The notes below the pieces were generated by a model. That model saw only the letters and a program-made list of their open reading frames with translations. It searched no databases and was not told the DNA's origin. A program made the position numbers and the translations under genes. 64,000 nucleotides of DNA, taken from positions 5,932,060 to 5,996,059 of the forward strand of contig CP137666.1 of the NCBI GenBank assembly GCA_037976565.1. The letters are read 5' to 3'. Source of the stretch: Mesocentrotus franciscanus (lineage: Eukaryota > Echinodermata > Echinoidea > Camarodonta > Strongylocentrotidae). Below, in pieces: positions 1 through 12,299 of the stretch; position 1 is the first letter of the stretch, and each line of letters opens with the position of its first letter.

Positions 1-80
1 ATATGCTAGATGATCAACCTTTTCTGATCGATTCCAAACCGTTTCTTTCACAATGCAATCGCATGACCAGAACTCAACTT
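1..80 (+). repeat. 3' part of dispersed repeat R2
   Basis: This stretch matches 47305-47380 (same strand) and 37040-37120 (opposite strand), sharing the words GCTAGATGATCAACC and TTTCTTTCACAATGCAATC. The fuller copy at 47117-47400 has inverted ends of the form AAGGTA..GACCAG, so R2 is probably a short non-autonomous DNA transposon. This copy lacks its left half because the window starts inside it. No coding potential is seen. Confidence 0.75.
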
Positions 81-96
81 TATCTTTAACCCTATC

Positions 97-634
97 TTAA
101 AGGTACTATGTCCCATTTGCAGGCCCAAAAAATGAAAAGGTTAAATTCCAACGGCATTTGAAAGACAATACTAATTTAGAACTTCCTTAAAAAAAGGGGG
201 GCTTGAAAATGTCTTTAAGTGGGAAAATAACGACTATTAGTTGTCGAATCGACTTAGGAGCTATAGAGCCAGTAAGTAATAGTCTGATTTTTCAGACCAT
301 TGTACCGAATGGTCGTACGTTTTATGCTGCGCAAAGATTCAATCAGTTTAATTTTGGCCATTACAAGAAGTGGGTTATTGATGTAGACAAATGCTCATGT
401 ACCCTTTACAGCTCATTTTATGTATGTTATTACCAAAGATGAAAAAGCCAGTCAGTCACTCAATAGTGTCTGACAGTGAAGTCTAGCAAGTAAACGGGTT
501 TCCTTGCATAATTTGAATATTAGGACACTGCTAACGTTTAAATTTCACAGATAAAACATACATGACATATTCATAATTCCTGCAAAGTTCTACAGAATTT
601 GATGTTGGCTGCAAAAGGGATATAGTATCTTTAA
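97..634 (+). mobile_element. R1, TTAA-flanked MITE (full-length copy)
   Basis: The element runs between two TTAA tetranucleotides (97-100 and 631-634). Its ends are inverted: AGGTACTATGTCCCATTTGCAG at the left corresponds to the complement of GCTGCAAAAGGGATATAGTATC at the right. TTAA target duplications are typical of piggyBac-type elements. A second, truncated and inverted copy sits at 43136-43738 inside the Shisa-like gene. The 79-codon open frame at 203-442 is unlikely to be real, because the second copy interrupts it. Confidence 0.75.
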
Positions 635-649
635 CCGGGCTATTTCAGA

Positions 650-943
650 CCAGGGGAGTGTTTCACAAAGACTAAGATCGACTTTAAGTTGGACTTAATT
701 ATGACACGCCATTCATGCCAATAGTTGCTCTCACCACTGGTCTTTCAATTATGATCTTTAGATAATATGTTTTTTTCCTTCAATAATGAACTATCAAAAA
801 ATGTAAATTCTGTAGATATGTGACCATGATTTGTATGCCCCTTGAGAGACCAATGCCAGTAAATGGTGAGAGCAAACAGTGGCATGAACGGCCTGTTAAG
901 TCCAACTTAAAGTCGATCTTAGTCTTTGTGAAACACCCCTCAG
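650..943. mobile_element. MITE with long inverted repeats (hAT-like ends)
   Basis: The left arm (about 651-720) and right arm (about 880-943) are inverted copies sharing TTTCACAAAGACTAAGATCG and the following bases through TTGGACTTA. The outer ends read CAGGGGAGTG and, on the other strand, CTGAGGGGTG. No open frame is present, so the element is non-autonomous. It abuts R1 closely, making the first kilobase a cluster of nested short elements. Confidence 0.8.
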
Positions 944-1910
944 GTTTTTACCCCCCAAGATCTCAGCCGTTTCACAGCCATTCACCGTGAAAATTTTGCA
1001 TGCATGTCAAGTGAAGTGTATAGAATACTATGGTAATTTCAATTTTTTTAAAAGTTCACTCATTTGCATATTTATGGTAATTTATGCAAATAAGGTCCAA
1101 ATCATATATTTATTATGAATCATATATTCTTCATATTTAAGCATTCTTTTTCTCTACATATATTCGTTAGACCATTTAGAATAATAATGCGACAACAAAA
1201 ATTGGAAGAGCCAGGTTGTATTTTATGTTATCTCTGTTTTGATAATTTCTTGTGTATTTCATTGTTTTTTAACCAATATATTTTATTGTTTTTGTTGTTT
1301 TATTTAATTTCTAACTACAATTCAACAATTTTGAACCCAAAACAAACGCCTAAACTTTAAACAAGACCAAATAACCAATGTTTTATCTCTTTTAGGAAAA
1401 ATGATATTTCCATATGTTTTGTACACAAATCACAAAAATGAGCGATTTTCGGGCTGACATGCAAAGACAAAAGGTCACGTGACTTTGTAACTATACGTCC
1501 GATTTTCAAAAAAATTGTTTTAAAAGATGCGTAAGACTCGAAAGAAAAAAGTCATGAAAGGAAAACTTAATATCTGCCGCGGTTCTGGAGTAGTCGCTAA
1601 ATTACTACAGGGGGGCAAATTACCCCGGTTAAGATAGGGTTAAGGTATCTTCTTTAGAGATTTCAAATTCAGTAAACTTAGGCAATTGTGTCTTTGTCAC
1701 TTTTGTAAGTATAACTCTCTGTGCCTACTGCATAAAAAAGTAACAGTTGCACATCACCCTGTAAAAAAACCTACTTTCCACCAAGCTGCATCAGGATTCA
1801 CTTTGATTTGATTTGCTTTGTCCAGTATATTATGATGAAGCAAAAAAGGCTTTATGAGAAGGTGACTGTCACACTAGTGACACTACATGGTGTTTCATTT
1901 CCCATCCTAG
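944..1910. other. Non-coding intron or upstream region
   Basis: This AT-rich DNA lies before the first recognisable NOG1 exon. The short frame at 1115-1360 has no family resemblance and strongly T-rich composition. Around 1628-1650 there is an inverted echo of the bases at 76-95 (TTAAGATAGGGTTAA), which suggests an older element into which R1 and the 650-943 MITE inserted. Earlier NOG1 exons, including the G1/P-loop, are not seen here. Confidence 0.5.
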
Positions 1911-4900
1911 GTCACTAGAGCAGATGTAGAAGTCCAACCCTATGCCTTCACCACCAAGTCTCTCTTTGTGGGTCACATGGACTACCGGTATCTTCGCTGG
2001 CAAGTGGTTGACACACCGGTATCCTAGATCATTCCCTTGAAGACAGGAACACCATTGAGATGCAAGCCATCACAGCGTTGGCACATCTCAGGGCAGCAGT
2101 CCTCTATGTCATGGATGTATCAGAACAGTGTGGACATTCAGTTGAAGAACAGGTATATCATTTTTTGTGTATACATACTTATATTGAAAAGAACAAGATT
2201 TTGCCATTCGGAGGAAGTGGTTGATTTTTATTTCCCCCTAAGAATCTTGCTATGATGTGACTTATGAATCTGACTTTTATTCATTGAAAGATTGGCAGGA
2301 GGGGATAGTAATGCTATTGTGTGTATTGCCTTTAAAGAGCTCCTGTGATTTTATTAAAAAACAGATGTAGTTATTTGGTATGTTGGAGATGATTACCGCT
2401 TCATGCAAAGACTATGATGGCTGATTTCAAGTCCTTTCATTGTAACTACTTGATGGAATCCCAGAATTGTTGTCTAAAAGACTAATGGACATGATATGAT
2501 GCATGAGTTACAATGTGTCTCTGTGCAAAAGGTAAGTATCAGAGAGTACTACCATGGAGAAATTTGATATCCAACTTATTTTCAATATTCCAGATAAAAT
2601 TGAATTAATACATACATTTGTTAGAAAGGAAGTGGCTTTGGAAAAGATATCAGAATTCGTTAATTCCTAATGTGTATGATTATGTTTCCCTGTCTACAGA
2701 TGGAGTTATTTGAGAGTATACGTCCTCTGTTTGCCAACAAGCCTCTTATCATTGTAGCTAACAAGACAGATATAATCGAGCTCAAAGATCTCAGTGAGGA
2801 GCAGCAGGTGAGTAGCACTGAAGTCCCAGAGCAATACCTTTGTATCCTGTGTGCAACGATACCTCTCTTATAAACCAGTCACTCTGTCATGCACTTGAAT
2901 GTCACAGTTTGCTTTTATTTTAATTGTTCCAATGAATGGGAAATATTTTGCTCTATATGTTAGGGATTTCAGGTCACTACACTGCAATCAGAATATGAAC
3001 TTCAAATAGTACTTCTATAAAGAGATATTACAAGTTCAAATACTTTCTCACTAGACACAAAAGCGACTAGGGAGTAGACTAGACGCACCTGTACGTGCTT
3101 GCAGTAGAATAAGGCTTGCACAGAAGCCAAGCATGACTGTAATTCAGTACATGCCGTTTTATGTTATTCTTTTATTTTCTTCATACTTCTTAACCGTTAA
3201 CCCATAGAATGCGGGGTAATTTTTTTTGAGGAACCTTGATTTTATGCATTCTAGCTGAACACAATTCTATTTTGTAGGTGATTGGTACACTGTGGCCCGA
3301 ATTCACAAAGGAGGTTTAACTTAACCCATGGTTTAAACCCTCATTTACATAACCCATGGTTTAAAAATTAGTGCAAAATAAGCGTACATTGCCTTGCGCA
3401 CATCAAATATCGGACCTCTGACTGTGTCACGCTTATTTTGCGCTAATTTTAAACCATGGGTTATGTAGATGAAAATTTCAACCTCCTTTGTGAATTTGGG
3501 CCTTTAAGTTTAGAGCAGAATATCAGCTATGTCTGTACCAAGTGAATAAATTACTACCTCTTGATGAGGAAATATTACTCGGCTTGATAAGATGAGAGAA
3601 AGGTTCATTAAAGTTAAGAAGTTTTGGGAGGAAAAGAAAACCATAAAGAAGTTTGAGTCATTGTTTGATACACACAAAATTCTTCATTTTGTATTCTTTT
3701 CATTTTTGTTTCACTTATGGTAGGTGCATTAAAAAAAAAAAATTTGTACTGGTCTTTAGGTAATGGTTACATGACACCCTTAAGTTTATTTAAGTGTTGT
3801 GTAGAAAATAGTAAACCTGAATTTTTTTCTGTCCCTGACAGGAGTTCTTCAGGAAAGCAGAAGCAGATGGAGTTACTGTGATACAGACAAGCACTGTCAC
3901 AGATCTAGGCATCATGCAAGTCAAAACAGAGGTAAGATTGAAATCATCAAAGATTTATGAGCAATCTCCATGCATCAGTATTAACCAATCACAATCAAGA
4001 TAACAGTTGTGGCATGTTAAATGATTGATCTTGATTGGCTAATGATCTGATTTTGAAATGAACCTTTATGAATGCCAGTGTGCAGCAGGGTCAGATAATT
4101 TTGGAAGGAGATAATTATTATATGAAATACATGTATATTCCCTTACATTATCTCTTAAAATAATAATTAAAGAAAAAGATTTGGCATAACTGTATTCAGC
4201 ATGTTGTTGAGTGTAAAACTACTGGAAATTATGTAATTCTTAATATATCAATGTGATAATGTAATGGATGAAGTAAGCAGGGTTGAATGGAATGGTTATT
4301 GTATTTTCTGGTTTGCAGGCATGTGACAGACTCCTCTTACAAAGGGTAGACATGAAGATGAAAGGTCGTAAGGTCAATGATGTCCTTAATCGTCTCCACA
4401 TAGCCATGCCTTCTCCAAGAGATGATAAGGTAAGGAGGGTTTGATTGTTTGAAAAAACTTGTCTGTCAAAGATTTTGAATTATTCTACAATGTGTGTTTA
4501 TTATAGTTAAATGAAAGTGAATGTCTATAGTGGCAAATGTAGAAAGTAGGAATGAAAGTTGAAGGAACAAAGCACACAAACAAGTAAGTAATTATTAATG
4601 GATTAATCAGATATGAATTACATGTTTACATGTAGCTTAACTGCAATATTTATGGATGTAATTGTCAAGAATAATGCAGAGGTATCACTTCTCTAAATAT
4701 AAGCACAGAATACTATGGCTCATTGCATAAACAAGGATCCAGAAAAAGGGTCATTTGTCCATCCTCTTACTGACTGATAATCACCAAAAGGCTTGGGTAT
4801 GATATTCTCTCAGCAGGTTATTTTGCCATCTTAGTTCAAATGTAGATTACATTCACTAATAAATCTTAAATGCTGGTGATATTATCATGCTCTCTACAGT

Positions 4901-7900
4901 CACGACCGCCCTGCATCCCCGCTGCTGTGCTAGCCCGCAAGAGTGCCATGGAGACGGACCGCAAGAAACGGTCACTTCGAGATGAGGAGCTAGAGCTGGG
5001 AGATGACTTTATCCTTGAGCTACATAGAGAATGGGACTTGAAGAACGAAGAAGAGAAGACAGATATCATCCCTGAGCTCTGGATGGGCAAGAACATTGCA
5101 GACTATGTGGATCCTGAAATCGATTCCAAGCTGGCTGAGCTGGAGGAGGAAGAAGCCATGAGAGAGGCAGCTGGTGTCTATGACAACGCAGAATCAGTGA
5201 GTCCCATTTTTGCTTTAGAGTAACCTAATGTTTGCATTCTTATCAAATAGTTGTATTTTCATTGTGAAGTGGGTCATACATTTCAATGCACTTTGGGTCA
5301 AAATGAGCACCAATTCAGTGAATGTTGAACTAAAATTTTGAATATTTTTGTTAATCATCATCGATAGTATCTATCTCAAATTTGTTATGAATCGCAACTG
5401 TCTTTAACTTTTCTTCATTTGAGTAATTCATAGTATTTCTGTTTGTTTCCTTCAAGTCGGAGGATGAAGAGATGAAGGAAATCAGGGCAACAGCAAGGAA
5501 GTGAGTACCTTACATTAACCTTTACTGACCATGTTACATGCTCCTGTTATTTGTACGTGTTGTTGAGTATTTGCCATGGAATGTACAGTGAATTGCTACT
5601 TGTCATCAAGATTTTAAATGAGGACCGTCTTTGTCATCAACTTGTTTTGGCTTATTTCTGGAGAAAAAAAAGTCCCTATTTTTATGTACAATAATATGTC
5701 CGTTTTATTTATTATTTTTATCAAATTGTTTTGGCTTATTTCTAGAGAAAAAAAAGTCCCTATTTTTATGTACAATAATATGTCCGTTTTATTTATTATT
5801 TTTATCCTCGATTTTGTATAGTACCTGGTATCAGTTTTCACTCTGTAAAACAAATTTTTATTTTTAATGAAAAGTATATGTAATATATTTTTCTTTTTGC
5901 ACCAAGTGTACAGAAATTCCTCATTCTTTTACTAAATACAAAAATGTTATCATGAATCAGTAATCATAATTTTTACATCAACATTAACTATTTTCAGGAT
6001 CCGTGACAAAAAGATCCTGTTGCAGATGGAATCAAGAGAAAAGAAGAGGATCCGACATCCTTCTATTATTAGGAAGACTGAAGGGGTAAGATTAGAATTC
6101 ACATCAGTAACATTATCAGAGTTGCTAAAAATAGAGGTTGCAAATGTATAAAATGATCATAATTAGAAGGAAAACCTTTCCTACTTTATTCAGGTGGTGG
6201 TATTTTTCTCATGATGCATTTCATATCAATCTCATACAGTATTGCTATTGTGCATACATGTACCTGGTATAAAATGGACTGCTCTCCAGACACTCAAGAC
6301 CAGATAACTACTCACTATGTCAATTATAGTTGATAGTTGAGGAGGTGGTTGTCCTATTAAACAAGGTTTTGGATGTCCTCTTCATAGCAACATTTTCAAG
6401 GCTCATCTCTGAAGATAATAGCCTGCAAAATGGAAAGTCAAATAATACATCTGAAAACCACTTGAATTTATCTCTATCATTCAATTTCCTTTTTTAGTGG
6501 AATTCATGTAATATTTAGGTGAACTGTTCAATTCTTCAGACTAAATGATTTCTTCTCTTTTCCTCTACATACAGATCAAAAGGAAACGCTTTGAGAGTGA
6601 GATGGGTGGATTGGGTGTGGATATTGCAGGTGTAAGTACATTTATATCACTTTTATAGTATCCATTATGTGTGGCTTTTAATATTTATTTTGATCATTCA
6701 TCTTCTCCGTATGTTCAGCTTTCTTGTTTTGACATGTTGAAAATATATTGGAATGCAGAGCAGTTATAAATACATCCTTGTTTTTGTGAAATGAACATAA
6801 GCTGTTACAGCACACAAGTTGTAACAGTTTTAGAAGAAGCATTTCCAAATTGTTGTTCCATTCCCACTACTAGTTACTAATTTAGGATTTAGTTCAAAGT
6901 CACACCATGTGGTAATAAGGATCAGTGCAAACTTAGAGTTTCTAGTACATGTGCAGTGATCAATGAACAAATCCTTACTTCTACTCTGTAGATTCTTGTG
7001 CATGGGTCTTGGATAGGAGTAGAGGTAGGACGTAGGTTTAGTGAATGCTTAGTCTAGAAGTATATTCTGGGTGAAATCTATTAATTTATTCTGATGCTTA
7101 CTTTATATGTATTCATAGAGGAATGATGAATCTTGCGTTTATTTTCATTTATAGGATAACTTTACCCAGAATCGTGGAAGGAGTAGCAGTCGTGCTCCGT
7201 TGGTCAAGAAGCGTCGTACAGACTCCACTGGACGTGAAACAAGCAGCATGAGAACACCTAGGGATGAATCTGGCCTTAGAGACGTAGAGGTATTAACTCA
7301 CATTGTCGTGCAATATTACATATCATCCAATGTTGATGGCATTTATGGTGTAATGAATTTGTAGCCATACTATGGATCAACAGTCCTTGGTGTGAATCGT
7401 GTCACATGTCACTACAATCATTTGGAAAGAAACGAATATGCCTACAGTTTCCTACTCTTAACATATGTGTAACTATGGAGATTGTACCTGATGGGAAGAA
7501 TTTGTTGATGCTTTGAGCTCTTAGTAAAGCAGTCTTTTTAAAGCCAGAGTAATAATGGAGGCTTTTATGTGTAGTAGAGTTTATCTGTATTGATGTGCAG
7601 TATGAAGTTAGGAACCTACACATTTTCATTCTCATGAATGTGGTGACCTATAGTATCTTCTTTTTTTCAAAAATCACTGTAGAAGTTCTTATAATTACAT
7701 TGATAATTTATATGGAAACAGTTGAGTTGAAATATTATCTTTCTGTAGTGCCAAGCCTTTTGATTGTCTACCCTTGAAATTTATGGTTGATCATTGCAGT
7801 CTCAACTGGAAAACATCTTATGCTTCCTTGATGATTAATAATCCATGATCAACCTCTCTCTCTCTCCCTTTCTCTTTTTCACTCTCTTATTCTTGCTCTT

Positions 7901-8089
7901 TCCATCTGTCTTCCTCTCTCTCTTCAACACACACAGAAGCGTAAGAAGGTTCGTACCTTGTCCAAGGTGTCTCAGCGGAAGATGAACATGAATGCCAAGA
8001 AGGGTGAAGCCGATCGTAACATCCCTTGCAAGATGCCCAAACACTTGTTTGCTGGAAAGCGAAAGGGTGGATCGACAAGCAGACGATGA
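1911..8089 (+). CDS. GTPBP4: Nucleolar GTP-binding protein 1 (NOG1), 3' part, ten exons
   Basis: Exons: 1911-2152, 2700-2807, 3842-3931, 4319-4429, 4900-5196, 5457-5500, 5998-6085, 6575-6631, 7155-7289, 7937-8089 (stop TGA), all with AG/GT borders and compatible phases. They encode about 441 residues matching the human protein from roughly residue 190 to the end. The first exon has the switch region ([17 protein letters not shown]) and the G3 DTPG area; the second has the G4 motif NKTD. Later exons give the NOG1 C-terminal region ([24 protein letters not shown]) and a Lys/Arg-rich nucleolar tail. NOG1 is a GTPase needed for 60S ribosomal subunit maturation in the nucleolus. The N-terminus with the P-loop must lie upstream of the window. 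One base is missing near 2017: the exon is 242 bp where 243 would keep phase, and an in-frame TAG results. Identity is very secure. Confidence 0.95.
3294..3502. mobile_element. Palindromic MITE in NOG1 intron
   Basis: The arms are near-perfect inverted copies about 90 bp long. Both carry ATTCACAAAGGAGGTT near the tip, then ATAACCCATGGTTTAAA and GCAAAATAAGCG toward the centre, with about 40 bp of loop. There is no open frame. It lies within the intron between 2807 and 3842. Confidence 0.85.
5642..5806 (+). repeat. Two-copy tandem duplication, 84 bp unit
   Basis: Unit 1 (5642-5725) and unit 2 (5726-5806) are almost identical, differing at only a few bases (for example TTTCTGG against TTTCTAG). 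The near identity points to a recent duplication. It lies in a NOG1 intron. The open frames over it on both strands simply reflect the repeated sequence. Confidence 0.9.
7853..7925 (+). repeat. CT-rich microsatellite / polypyrimidine tract
   Basis: An irregular run of CTCT and CTTT units sits directly before the acceptor of the last NOG1 exon (AG at 7935-7936). It serves as an unusually long polypyrimidine tract for that splice site and may vary in length between individuals. Confidence 0.7.
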
Positions 8090-8129
8090 GGATGAGAGAA
8101 AACAGGAACACATAGAAGATAGATAACAC

Positions 8130-8135
8130 AATAAA
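8130..8135 (+). terminator. Likely polyadenylation signal of NOG1
   Basis: AATAAA lies 41 bases after the NOG1 stop codon. It is the first canonical signal downstream. Such a short 3' UTR is plausible for a housekeeping gene, but the cleavage site cannot be seen directly. Confidence 0.5.
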
Positions 8136-9744
8136 TGGGTTATACAATGTATGCTTCAGTGACAATTGCTCTGTGGTTAATTTTAAACATTACCCAGCTT
8201 TCTAACTTCAACCCTGGACCCATCATGTTGGCCGACACTACATCCAACCCTATATCTTTGATATAACCAGGCCCGAGCATTTGTCACTGGAGCAACTGTC
8301 ATATCACTGATAAATGGTCCAGGAAGCTTTTGTGGAGAAATGTTATTTAGCATGTTTATCCCTAGCAAAGTCAAGTATATGAAAAGTTACATTGATATTG
8401 TCTTTAATGAAAGCAGACTATTATTTTCATTTATGGCTGGTATCATAGTTAGCCAGAAATTGCCTTAATTGGGCCTCTCACTTAACTGTAGCTGTGGCTG
8501 CATTCTCAAGATTATTAACTTAATGCTTCTTTAATTCATGTATATCTACATTAAATTGTTTTGAGAACTATGTGATAATTGATAAAATAAGCTCAAATAT
8601 ATAGTATGTGGCATTTAAGATGTCACCTGTTTTTGATTATCCTGCATTAAATCATTAATGTGTAAGCATCAATCATTCTTTATTAACTGACCCCACTGTC
8701 ATATTTTATTAACAATGCAGTACATAATTGTTTATACAAAACATAATTCTTCAATTATTCTTTGCTCTTTAGGAAGTAGAATTTAAAAATAATTGAATTT
8801 ATGATGTTGATATTTTAGAGGAATGTGTAATCATGACACCAAACTGTCTCAGTATTATGTTTCATTGACTTGTTGGGACAAATAATTGATCATGCATTGT
8901 ATACTTGTATGAAATATTAAACTGTGATCAGTTATTTTAATCTTCAAAATTATGACAAGAATACAAATACAAATTATGTAACCTTTTCCCACAATTCGAA
9001 TTTTTGTATTTAACAAGGGTCAAAATCATCTGATTTAATCTGTTTTTCTAATTTGTGAAACAATTATTTTTATGACCCAATATGTAAACAGAGGTCAACC
9101 TTTTATTAAGCCCAAATTTTGGTGTTGATATCTGAAGAGATATTTTTTAAAAAACAATTACATGTATTTTAAATCAATACTTTTACATTGAGTTCCATCA
9201 TTTATGGCTCTCAAGAGGCACAATACTCAACAGTTTTTTTCTTAGTCTCTCTGTACTTGGAAGAGAACATGTAATACAATGTAGTAGGACTGCAGTTTTT
9301 GTCATCCTTTTTTTCAATTTTTAAAAACATTTCTGAGATTAGAGTCTTCCTCAGATGGCATGTTATAATATTGTATTTCAAGAATGTATCAAAGCCTGAT
9401 TAGTTTATCTGCAGACACTCACATAATAATACAATGTATGTGAACATTGACTGCATTTACAATGGGTATTATGTAGCTTACAATGGAATCAAGGAAGTTC
9501 ATATTGTTATGATGCTAATATGCATGTATTTTATGTTAAAATATACCTATTATCATACAACTTCAGATGTGACTGTTTTCCTGTGATTTGTTTCCTAGAT
9601 TCTAAGAGGCAAACTTTAAATTTCAAATACTTGAATGAACATAGTAAAACTCTGTGATAAAGAACACAATTTTCAAGAAGTTTTTTCTACAATCCCCCCT
9701 CCTGAGGATTTGTGCAGGCCCCTTTTTTCATCTTTCATTCATCA

Positions 9745-10200
9745 TAAATAATAATATTCAGCTTTTATATAGCGCTTAATACTGTACATCTCGGACGTCT
9801 CTAAGCGCTTTACAGAATAAGAAAGGGATGTGAATAGGGTCTGCATCATTTGTCATTTCAAGGTTTATCATAATATATCTGGATTTATATAGCGCTAAAT
9901 ACGAAATACCATTTCTTGGCCCGTTACAGATATTATTATTACCCTAATCATTGGAGTCACTCATACACAGTGTGCACCATCTCCACTCCCTGGGTAGTAT
10001 TCATACATGTACCATCTGGTCATCGTGAAGGCATATGGCAATAACCATCTCGAAGGCTTTCGTCATCCTACCAGTTGCCCATTTCTCTTTTGGGTATGGA
10101 GTGGCACATGTAGATTAATGCCTTTTCAAAAGACATTAGTGTCCGTGTCGGGGATCGACCCTCGACCTACCATAGCATTGTGCATGTACAACAGCCAACA
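9745..10200. repeat. Interspersed SINE-like repeat with duplicated core
   Basis: The motif TTTATATAGCGCT appears twice (about 9764 and 9885), each time followed by a diverged segment on the pattern of AAGCGCTTTACAGA. The downstream part has the layout CACTCCCTGGGTAGTA ... ATTAATGCC ... GACATTAGTGTC. This resembles the repeat at 19330-19560, which has GGGTACCCATTTACC ... ATTAATGTC ... GGACATTAGGAC. The shared architecture suggests one interspersed family. Confidence 0.55.
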
Positions 10201-11523
10201 AAGAATAATTTCTGACACGTATTTCAGAGACAATTCAAATGGCACACTCTTTTAAGTATAGTGGACAAAACAGGTTTATTAAATATAGACATTTCATGTA
10301 TGAGTTCATGTACAATGCATATACTTGAGATAGAAGTTGGCATGTTAAGCATATACATCACACATGCAAAACAATACAAGTACACACATCTTGGCGGAAC
10401 ATACAGGTATATAAAAGGTGTTAGTGTGTATTAAAGGCCTCATTCAGACAGGAGTCCATAAAGTTCTTTGATTTCTCTTTTGTTAAAGAGGTACATGTGA
10501 GCATGATGTGCTTCACATTTCTATATCTTGTAACACAGATTGATGAGTCAGAATGCATGGTTGTATGTATGCAGCTATGTATCATCCATATAGAAGCTCT
10601 ACCCAATATGTTTTCATTTACTTGAAGAAATTTTGCTGCGCAAGTTTATTTACACAGAATCTCGCACTGTCTGAATGATGGCATGAGCGTGTTGCTCTCC
10701 TTGCAAACTGATCACAACTCAATGAATTCATGGTACAGTACATTCTACAATAAGAATAGAACAGTGAAGGATACATGCATTCTTCATTTTCATGTGTTTC
10801 ATATGTTCAACATTAACTTTTCAAATGGCATATATGTAAGGTACATTCATTACACAAGTACAGATTTACATAGAATGATTTTCTGGTTTCATACAAGTAT
10901 AGAGTGAGCAGATTCCCACTACGGCAGGTATCATAAAGAGTCAACAGTTGTGTACGAACATGAATAGACAGTGACACACACATACATAATATTGCATTAC
11001 ACCTTGCATGAAAAATTAAAAAGGACATACATGTACATGTAAATAAGATGTTAGACATTAACATTCAATGGAATTACAGATACATCACCAGTGGAAAGTG
11101 CTGTTGCATGTATATATGAATGTATTTAGGTACATAATTTGGTCAAAAGCAGTGCTCCATAAAATTTAATATTTTAAAGCCATCTCTGTTGTACCCTTGC
11201 TGGACACAGTATTTTTCAATACTCTGGGCCCATTCCATTCATGGATATAGAGAGAAACAATTTGTTTCATTGTGAGTTCGTGACTGGAATGTGCTGTAAT
11301 CCTGGTGGTATCACTTCATATATTGACTTTGTGCACGCATGACAGTTGGACATTTTATGGAGTTATTTTGAGGAATGGTTGCGAACACTGGAATATTTGT
11401 GGATTCGAGAAAGGGAGATGTTTTTTAAAAGAACATGAAAGTTCAAGAAGGGTCATATTTTCACAATTTTTGCACATGTGAGTGCATACATGTATTTAAC
11501 CTTTTGTTGTGAAGATTTGGTAC

Positions 11524-12299
11524 TTAAAGGGCAAGTCCACTCCAAAAATAACTTACTTTTAATAGAAGCAGAAAAATCAGACAAACCAATCAAAAAAAGT
11601 TTGAGCAAAATCGGATAACTAATAAGAAAGTTATGAATTTTTAATGACATGAAAAACTTTGAAAATCACTAGACAAATTGGCAACTTACTCATGAGTCTG
11701 TGACGTCATATCCTCACTATCCACTAATTATTTTCTTTATATTGATAATATAAAATTCCTATTTTCCCCAAAAATCTTATTTCTTCACACCAGCATCCAG
11801 GTCAGATTGATAGTAATATGTTTTTGTGTGGATGCACTAATATAGAGTAATTTTTTCCAGTTAAATCATGAAAAATGTGAATTTTGATAAACTATTTATA
11901 TAAAAATCAATAATTATGAATATACAATATTCAGAAAATAGTATCAATTCTTCAAAGTTCATAAAAGATTTTGTGAAATGTCATGCACGCTATGATACAA
12001 ATCATATAACCTGGGCAAAGGCATGGGGAAATCAAGTTTTGGGGGATAAAAAGGGAAATTAATGGGATTAAACTATATAAAGCAATTGATAAATAGTGAG
12101 GACAAGACGTCACAAACTGATAACCAAATTGGCAATTTGTGTAATGATTCTCATTGTTCCATAGTTCTACATACTTTTTCAAAAACTCATAACTTTCTTA
12201 TTAGTTATCCGATTTTGCTCAAAATTTTTTTGATCGGTTTGTCTGATTTGTCTGCTTCTATTGAAAGTAAGTTATTTTTGCAGTGGACTTGTACTTTAA
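11524..12299. mobile_element. TTAA-flanked foldback MITE (piggyBac-like), copy A
   Basis: TTAA at 11524-11527 and 12296-12299 flanks ends reading AGGGCAAGTCCACTCC and the inverted TGGACTTGTACT. Long inverted arms of about 120 bp contain CATAACTTTCTTATTAG and TCCGATTTTGCTCAAA. The ends and TTAA duplications fit a non-autonomous piggyBac-type element. A second copy lies at 24237-25256 with its internal part in the opposite orientation. No protein is encoded. Confidence 0.85.

Noticed and set aside
203..442. 79-codon frame on the plus strand
   Set aside because: It is inside the non-autonomous R1 repeat, and the second copy at 43136-43738 interrupts it.
4866..5096. 76-codon minus-strand frame rich in Ser
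   Set aside because: It is the antisense shadow of the NOG1 exon 4900-5196.
10142..10175. tRNA-like B box on the minus strand (GGTCGAGGGTCGATCC)
   Set aside because: No cloverleaf or acceptor stem can be formed around it; it belongs to the interspersed repeat at 9745-10200.
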